Below, in pieces: positions 5,571-10,899 of a stretch of DNA of 10,899 bases. The stretch is taken from positions 1 through 10,899 of the forward strand of contig CAMYYX010000054.1 of NCBI GenBank assembly GCA_947303695.1, written 5' to 3'. The notes beneath the pieces were generated by a model. The model searched no databases. It had not been told where the DNA came from and saw nothing but the letters and a program-made list of their open reading frames with translations. This DNA is from an uncultured Prevotellaceae bacterium. Its GTDB lineage: Bacteria > Bacteroidota > Bacteroidia > Bacteroidales > Bacteroidaceae. A program made the position numbers and the translations under genes. Each line of letters begins with the position of its first letter. Position 1 is the stretch's first letter.

Positions 5571-8500
5571 TTATTGTGCTACAACCAAAAACTTTTTTGA
5601 AGCTGAGGCCTGAGATCCGTTTCCCGTGGAGATACTTGCCTTGCAGATGTACACACCTGGTTGCAGATGTCCGTTTGCTCCGTTCAGGTTACAGGTGTAT
5701 GTGTAGTAGTTGGATTCGCTGACACCTGTTTCTCTTCCGTTCCACACTTCTCTACCTGCCATATCGAATATCCGAACATCAATATTTAAAGTAGAGTTAG
5801 GGCGATCGTTCTCAATGATCAGAGTCAGTTCGTTGTTGCGAACAGGCCCCTGAATCTGCAGGCTGAGCATATTAGGCCGCAGTCCTTTCAACACTTCAAA
5901 CTCAACCTCAAGTGTTGATGGATTGTTCAGGATGTCCCATGCACGGAACAACAGCTTATGCTTACCTGTTGACAACTCAGGCAAAGAACAATACACAGAA
6001 CCTGTAGTCCATGTTCCAGTTGCGTATTTGAAGGTGCGGTTCAGGTCAAATGTCATATTTGGATCGTTATCCACGATGACTGCAATTTCATGTCCGATAC
6101 CGCTTCCAGTTGTATTGATGCCGTTCTCATCTTGAATCACTCCGATGAAATATGGAGTTTCGTGCATCATGACAGATGATGTCTGTAGTACGTTGCTGAT
6201 GATAGAGTCGCTTGTTGATATGGATGCGTTCGAGAACTTCTCTCCATTCAGGGATGCCGTCAAAACAGGTCCTTGCTGGTCGTTCGATATGTTCTGATCC
6301 GTTCCTCCAACCGCAAAGTTGTGGAAATTACCGTTTGCTTCGATCGATTTGTCAGAATTGATGGCATAGAAGCACATCAAACCGTTCTCGTCTGAATAAT
6401 TGATGTCAAGCGGTACAGGGAACGTGAAGTCGAATCGACCGTTTTTGATAGAGTCGCTACCGGCAAACAAAGTGCGCGTTCGGGCGTAGAATTGGAATGG
6501 AGTCACATCTTCTTTCGCGTTGTTGTTACAAGTGATGAATTCCATATTGTCGAACACGGTAGGCGAGATGATACCATTGAAGCTTGGAGCTTCATTGCCG
6601 TCTTCATCTACGATATGTCCTTGTACGGATACGATGGAACCTGCGCTGATGGTTGGTATGGTATTCTCGTTGGTGCCGATATTATTGATTTTGTCGACTT
6701 GCACTTTGTAAGTTGGTACTGGTAATGATATAGCTGGGTCGCCAATCAATACATAATGAACCTTGTTGAGTGAGTCACGATGCGACATCGCTCCGTTTCC
6801 AATCAAGTCACATTTTGATTGTGCAAGTGCTTCACCAAGTGTATATTGCCTTCCTGCCTCTTTCTGTGCTAACACATGTTTCATAAAGGCGAGGTTGATT
6901 TTGCTGTTTTGTGCAGCATAAACGGTTCTGGTTGTGGTCACCATGCCGACAGCAGCACCTTTGGGGTTCTGTAGGGCTGTCGTTGCGATGTTCTCAGTGC
7001 CCATGTCGAATGGTGTGATGTCACAAGCTGCAATAAACCAAAGAGGAAGATATGGGAAACTCCATTCTTCAAAGTCGGCACGCTTCAGCACTTGTTCATG
7101 CGACAGCGTTCTGGCAGAGCCGTGTCCTGTGTAGTTCATGATGAGTGCACCTTCTTCCATTTGGTTCATGATGTCGTTGTAGGCATCTGGATAGGAGTGA
7201 CCTGCACCGCTTTCTTCTCTGTTGTATGAATCCCAGTAGATCTTTCTTAATCGATAATCAGGGAATAACGCTTCAACTTGTTTTGCTACACCGTCTGCAT
7301 CTTTCATGTGGGTGTTGGCGTTTCCGTCATCAGCCATAAAGCAGATGGTATTCTTCCATGTACCGGCATGTGAATTGTTGATATAGCCAAGCAGTTTGTC
7401 GACCACATTCCGCGCTTCATTCGCGGTTGTGACAGGAATACGTCCTACGCCACAATCGGGTTTGTCCTTGAGCGGCTTGATACCTTTTCCGTCAGCCAGT
7501 AATGTATAGTACTCTTCCAATACATAGCTGTCGGTATGATGTAACGAGTTTTCTGACTCATAGCAGAGCAGATAATCATCTGGATTGCTCTTAGCCATCG
7601 TTGGTGTAATCATTTTGTTGTCCCATACACCATCGCCAAACAGACAAAGGTTCTTTGGACGGTCTTTAGCCGTTTCTGCCTTGTCGTACAACATCTTCAT
7701 GAAACGTCGATAAGCTGTGGCATCAGGTGTTCCTGACGAGAATTCGTTGTAGATCTCATCGGCCCTGACAACGACACATCTCAGACTGTCATATTGGGTG
7801 TGTGCATCAGCTAGACGTTGTGCCTGAGCCGTCAACTTATTGTTGGCTGGTACGATAATGACAAAGTCGATGTTGCTGAGTGCATGCAGGTCTTGGTTTT
7901 TGATGCTTCCTACAATCTCAGGTTCAGGGAATGTGGCAGTTGTGTTGACTGCAACATATTCTTTCTTGGGTGAATCTAGGTCTGTGCTGACTACATATTT
8001 CCCGTTTTCAAGTGTTCCTGATAGTTCGTAGGTCTTGTTTGGAGTTGAGACACACCAAACGCGTGTGTTTTCGTTAGCTCCGTTTATTGCATACCTTTTC
8101 GAAGACGAATTGTCTTGCGAACGGAAAGCCAGATAGTTGCTGCCTGCAAGGTCCAGTTTACGAGTGTAGCAGGTGATGATATAGTCCAGATGTCCTGATA
8201 TACCTGTATCTCTCGTATGAAGCAGCGTAACCGTTGATGATTCTGTCAGGCTTTTCTCGAAAGTGAATGTACGACTGACAAGGATTCCGAACTCATATTC
8301 TGCGATATTACGGATGGTTATCGTCGAGAAGGCAGTACTATCAGCAGTAACATTGAGTTTCGAACCATTGGTGCTCACAAACTGAACGTTCAGCGAAACA
8401 GAAGGTGCTGCAATACCTTTCGTTGAGATGGTATAGCTCTTTTTGTTTCCGTTTTGATAGTTGTCGCTATCAAAGAAAGCCCTACCGGAATTGAGAAGGC

Positions 8501-9032
8501 TGATTTCATCTTTCTCTATGATGGAATGCTCAGGGAATGTGTTCGTCTCTTCCACCGTATTCTGCAGCGTCACACTTTCCTTCTCCATATTTGCGGGTTG
8601 CCCTTCCGCTTTCTCTGTTACGAAATAATAGATGTAAGAGGAATAAGGGTTGTTGAGGCGTGTAAACACCGTCGATGAGTTTTGCTTCCGTTGCCACTTA
8701 ATCGTTCCAGGAGAATAGAATAACATCGAACCGTCGTTACGACGCCACAAAGGAATCTCGGTGAGGTCGTCGTTGATGTCCTCGATATATGTCTCAGGAA
8801 GGATCGGTAGGCTGTAGCCATATAAGCAAACCTTGTCAGGATTGCTGAATCCCATCTGCTGCAGTTTGCTCTTGCTGATGGCATATACTCCTTCGTTTTT
8901 GACACGAATCTTAACCCATTTACCCGATGCCAACACAGAGTGCGCAGCATATCTGTTGGCTTCTTCGCTTTGTGAATATGCCTGCAAAGCCAAGGCACAC
9001 ACAAGGACGATTGTTACTATTCGTTTTATCAT
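5571..9032 (-). CDS. porU: Type IX secretion system sortase PorU (C25 gingipain-like family)
   Basis: PorU is the cell-surface sortase of the type IX system. It cleaves the conserved C-terminal domain from cargo and links the new C-terminus to anionic lipopolysaccharide. The protein is 1153 residues, close to the known family size. A signal peptide ends at QAYS (~20). Residues ~30-370 are a beta-rich N-terminal region, and ~385-770 hold the C25 peptidase fold. The His/Cys catalytic pair is visible as NYTGHGSA (His637) and WFIAACDITPFD (Cys670). Other family landmarks are CLFGDGVWDN, CGVGRIPV and VLIGDPAISLPVPTY. Beta-sandwich domains follow, and the last ~85 residues form a type IX C-terminal domain (VRIFDMAGREVWNG, LQPGVYICKASI, ending KKFLVVAQ), which in studied PorU is kept rather than cleaved. 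ATG 9032 lies 5 bases after the preceding stop without a Shine-Dalgarno site, suggesting coupling. Confidence 0.96.
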   Translation of the reverse strand: MIKRIVTIVLVCALALQAYSQSEEANRYAAHSVLASGKWVKIRVKNEGVYAISKSKLQQMGFSNPDKVCLYGYSLPILPETYIEDINDDLTEIPLWRRNDGSMLFYSPGTIKWQRKQNSSTVFTRLNNPYSSYIYYFVTEKAEGQPANMEKESVTLQNTVEETNTFPEHSIIEKDEISLLNSGRAFFDSDNYQNGNKKSYTISTKGIAAPSVSLNVQFVSTNGSKLNVTADSTAFSTITIRNIAEYEFGILVSRTFTFEKSLTESSTVTLLHTRDTGISGHLDYIITCYTRKLDLAGSNYLAFRSQDNSSSKRYAINGANENTRVWCVSTPNKTYELSGTLENGKYVVSTDLDSPKKEYVAVNTTATFPEPEIVGSIKNQDLHALSNIDFVIIVPANNKLTAQAQRLADAHTQYDSLRCVVVRADEIYNEFSSGTPDATAYRRFMKMLYDKAETAKDRPKNLCLFGDGVWDNKMITPTMAKSNPDDYLLCYESENSLHHTDSYVLEEYYTLLADGKGIKPLKDKPDCGVGRIPVTTANEARNVVDKLLGYINNSHAGTWKNTICFMADDGNANTHMKDADGVAKQVEALFPDYRLRKIYWDSYNREESGAGHSYPDAYNDIMNQMEEGALIMNYTGHGSARTLSHEQVLKRADFEEWSFPYLPLWFIAACDITPFDMGTENIATTALQNPKGAAVGMVTTTRTVYAAQNSKINLAFMKHVLAQKEAGRQYTLGEALAQSKCDLIGNGAMSHRDSLNKVHYVLIGDPAISLPVPTYKVQVDKINNIGTNENTIPTISAGSIVSVQGHIVDEDGNEAPSFNGIISPTVFDNMEFITCNNNAKEDVTPFQFYARTRTLFAGSDSIKNGRFDFTFPVPLDINYSDENGLMCFYAINSDKSIEANGNFHNFAVGGTDQNISNDQQGPVLTASLNGEKFSNASISTSDSIISNVLQTSSVMMHETPYFIGVIQDENGINTTGSGIGHEIAVIVDNDPNMTFDLNRTFKYATGTWTTGSVYCSLPELSTGKHKLLFRAWDILNNPSTLEVEFEVLKGLRPNMLSLQIQGPVRNNELTLIIENDRPNSTLNIDVRIFDMAGREVWNGRETGVSESNYYTYTCNLNGANGHLQPGVYICKASISTGNGSQASASKKFLVVAQ

Positions 9033-9037
9033 AGTCG

Positions 9038-9652
9038 TTATTTTACGTTGAATTCTAATAATTTCTTTCCTTCCAGATATCCTTCTAAATGTTGACCTTC
9101 CCTTACCGGACCGATTCCTGATGGGGTGCCGGTGAAGATGAGGTCGCCTGTTTTCAATGTGAAGAAGCGGCTTGCAAAGGTAATGATTTTGTCAATTGAA
9201 TGAATCATGTTGCCTGAATAGCCTGTTTGCTTGGTCTCTCCGTCGATGTCGAGGTTGAAATGCAACTCCTGGATGGGAGGAAGTGTCTCTTTGCTGACAA
9301 ACGTCCCAATGGCTGCTGAGTTGTCGAACCCTTTACACAGCTCCCAAGGTAACCCTTTAGCGGTTAGTTGGTTCTGCAGGTCTCGAGCTGTGAAGTCGAT
9401 ACCGACGGTCACCTCGTCATAATAGCGGTGTGCGAATCGTTCTGATATATTCTTTCCCACATGACAAATCTTCACCACTATCTCTATCTCGTGATCAAAT
9501 CGTTCTGCGAAGCTGGGAATGAAGAATGGTTTCCCTCTGCTCAGCAAAGCAGAATCGGGTTTTGAGAAAATCACAGGGTCTTGTAATAATAACGTGTGAT
9601 CCATCTCTTTATTGTGTTCGGCATAGTTCATGCCCACTGCTAATATCTTCAT
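9038..9652 (-). CDS. Fumarylacetoacetate hydrolase family protein, FAHD1-like (acylpyruvase or oxaloacetate decarboxylase)
   Basis: This is a 204-residue single-domain FAH-fold enzyme, probably cytosolic and Mg2+-dependent. The metal ligands are visible as HEIEIVV (Glu55, Glu57) and DFTARDLQ (Asp86). The pattern matches human FAHD1 closely from memory: YAEHNKEM carries the His13/Glu16 pair equivalent to the FAHD1 lid dyad, and Gln93 and Lys107 (in AKGLPWELCKGFD) also align. SGNMIHSIDKII and GDLIFTGTPSGIGPV are standard family motifs. FAHD1 proteins hydrolyse acylpyruvates or decarboxylate oxaloacetate; close relatives act on aromatic-degradation intermediates, but no such pathway is nearby. 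The exact substrate is therefore inferred only. It lies 20 bases after rseP and 5 before porU, so it is very likely co-transcribed with the secretion genes although no functional link is known. Confidence 0.93.
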   Translation of the reverse strand: MKILAVGMNYAEHNKEMDHTLLLQDPVIFSKPDSALLSRGKPFFIPSFAERFDHEIEIVVKICHVGKNISERFAHRYYDEVTVGIDFTARDLQNQLTAKGLPWELCKGFDNSAAIGTFVSKETLPPIQELHFNLDIDGETKQTGYSGNMIHSIDKIITFASRFFTLKTGDLIFTGTPSGIGPVREGQHLEGYLEGKKLLEFNVK

Positions 9653-9672
9653 GTCAGCTTCTGTTCAGTTTT

Positions 9673-10899
9673 TTAAAGACCTAATAATCTCGTAATATCG
9701 TTCCATGTGGCAAGAACCAGCAAGCCAATGAGGATGGCAAAACCAACGTATTGTGCTCTCTCCAATACTTTGTCACTTGGCTTACGGCGAGTCACCATCT
9801 CGTAGATGGCAAAGACCGCATGTCCGCCGTCGAGGGCAGGAATCGGTAGAACGTTCATCACACCCAGTGCGATCGACAGCAAGGCTGTGAGTAGCCAGAA
9901 CTTCTGCCAATCCCATGTTTCTGGGAAGATGTTTGTGATACCGATCACACCCGAAACACTCTTGGCTCCTTGGGCCGAGAAGAGGTATTTCAGGTCGTTC
10001 ACGTAATTGCAGAGCTTATCCCATCCTGATGCAAGTCCTGCAGGGATACTTTCAAAGAACCCGTATTCTTTGGTCGTGATCGTATATTTTGGTGCAGGAT
10101 TGCTGAATCCCAAGGTGAATTCTGGTGTGAGAACTGCTTTCAGTGTGTCCTGTTCGTTTACTACGAATGAGATACTTCTCAGCTTCAGGCTGTCAGCAGC
10201 GGTGGAGTTCTCTGTCAGCGAACCCTTCATGGCTGCAAGCTGATAGACCAGATCATTGAAGTCGTTGAGTTGCTCTCCGTTGAGCGATGTGATGACGTCT
10301 CCCACTTTCAGTCCGGCCGTTTCGGCTGGTGAACCAGGAATGATGCTATCGATGTTGAATGGCACAAGGATGTCCATGTATGGAGGATTGCTTTGAGCCA
10401 TCTCCAGCATATTCATCTTTTTTGGCATCTTGATGGCCATTTCTCTGCCTTCTCTGAGTACAGTCACTTCCTTTGAGTTGGAGATGTCTCTCAGTACATT
10501 GATGCTCCAGGTCTTGACCTCTTTCCCATCAGTCTTGATGACGATGTCGCCATCAGCAAAACCGTCAGCTTTCGCTGTCTCGCTGAACTTCATACCATTG
10601 GTGATGTCAGTAGGCTTCACGTAGCTTTCGCCCCATGTGAAGAGGACGGCCATATAGATGACAAAGGCTGTGATGAAGTTGACGATGATACCGCCCAGCA
10701 TCACCAACAAACGCTGCCATGCTGGTTTCGTGCGGAACTCCCAGGACTTCGGTTCGGCCGACAGTTGCTGCTTCGACTCGTCAATCATACCTGAGATGTT
10801 AACATAACCACCTAATGGCAACCAACCGATTCCGTATTCTGTTGCGTACTTAGGCTGTTTGCTTTCCTCTTCAGCAATCTTCTCAAGGCCGTGTTCCCA
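9673..10899 (-). CDS. rseP: RseP-type site-2 intramembrane zinc metalloprotease, 5' end off window
   Basis: RseP-type proteases cut membrane-spanning anti-sigma factors, releasing envelope-stress sigma factors; they may also clear remnant signal peptides. The frame is open to the right edge with 408 residues visible. The N-terminal helix with the HExxH zinc motif is beyond the edge. Numbering from the edge, TEYGIGWLPLGGYVNISGM is at ~21-38, and a membrane segment follows (LLVMLGGIIVNFITAFVIYM, ~64-83). One PDZ domain spans ~97-150 and a clearer second ~180-230 (IIPGSPAETAGLKVGDVITSLNG). The third family motif, NVLPIPALDGGH, at ~349-360 supplies the zinc-binding Asp (codon 9829-9831). A final helix lies at ~386-397. 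The apparent TTG start at 10821 is not the true start, because conserved family sequence continues upstream of it. It is the first visible gene of the minus-strand string, with the FAH-family gene 20 bases downstream. Confidence 0.95.
   Translation of the reverse strand, partial: WEHGLEKIAEEESKQPKYATEYGIGWLPLGGYVNISGMIDESKQQLSAEPKSWEFRTKPAWQRLLVMLGGIIVNFITAFVIYMAVLFTWGESYVKPTDITNGMKFSETAKADGFADGDIVIKTDGKEVKTWSINVLRDISNSKEVTVLREGREMAIKMPKKMNMLEMAQSNPPYMDILVPFNIDSIIPGSPAETAGLKVGDVITSLNGEQLNDFNDLVYQLAAMKGSLTENSTAADSLKLRSISFVVNEQDTLKAVLTPEFTLGFSNPAPKYTITTKEYGFFESIPAGLASGWDKLCNYVNDLKYLFSAQGAKSVSGVIGITNIFPETWDWQKFWLLTALLSIALGVMNVLPIPALDGGHAVFAIYEMVTRRKPSDKVLERAQYVGFAILIGLLVLATWNDITRLLGL

Noticed and set aside
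8618..9004. A 128-residue minus-strand ORF.
   Set aside because: It is fully inside porU in a different frame, has no recognisable domain, and porU itself is clearly the real gene.
10430..10624. A 64-residue hydrophobic plus-strand ORF.
   Set aside because: It is antisense to the rseP PDZ region with no start signal or family resemblance.

Overview
The window looks like chromosomal DNA from a member of the Bacteroidota, most likely the order Bacteroidales and probably Prevotella-like. Three things point there. It carries type IX secretion genes (porU, porV). Both ends of the divergent intergenic region contain the Bacteroidota -7 promoter element TAnnTTTG. Most starts lack a Shine-Dalgarno site. 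Genus placement is an inference. Classical gut Bacteroides generally lack the type IX system, which favours Prevotella, Porphyromonas or related groups.

Layout. Bases 1-2036 (minus) hold the N-terminal 678 codons of a large outer-membrane protein with a carboxypeptidase-regulatory-like domain, a plug-like domain and a beta-barrel; its 3' end lies off the window. A 219-base divergent intergenic region (2037-2255) carries a promoter for each direction. On the plus strand, an exported MORN-repeat protein (2256-2909) overlaps the start of menA (about 2899-3813), the menaquinone prenyltransferase. menA then collides tail to tail with the last gene of a long minus-strand gene string.

That string, in transcription order, is rseP (5' end cut by the right edge, stop at 9673), a FAHD1-like fumarylacetoacetate hydrolase family enzyme (9652-9038), porU (9032-5571), porV (5474-4284) and ispF (4268-3765). 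The gaps are 20, 5, 96 and 15 bases, so it is probably one operon, with a possible internal control point in the AT-rich 96-base gap before porV.

How the genes fit together. PorV is the outer-membrane shuttle that collects type IX cargo, and PorU is the C25-family sortase that removes the cargo's C-terminal signal and attaches the protein to the surface. RseP is a site-2 intramembrane protease of envelope stress signalling. IspF makes an isoprenoid precursor, and MenA on the opposite strand consumes a polyprenyl diphosphate to make menaquinone. The region is mainly housekeeping plus cell envelope. I see no insertion sequence, CRISPR array, tRNA, rRNA or phage gene, no frameshifted gene, and no gene-free stretch longer than about 220 bases. 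I found no convincing evidence of a wholly new system. The most unusual points are the 49-base menA/ispF overlap, the MORN-menA coupling, the fully conserved FAHD1 active site, and the palindrome and overlapping upstream ORF before porV.
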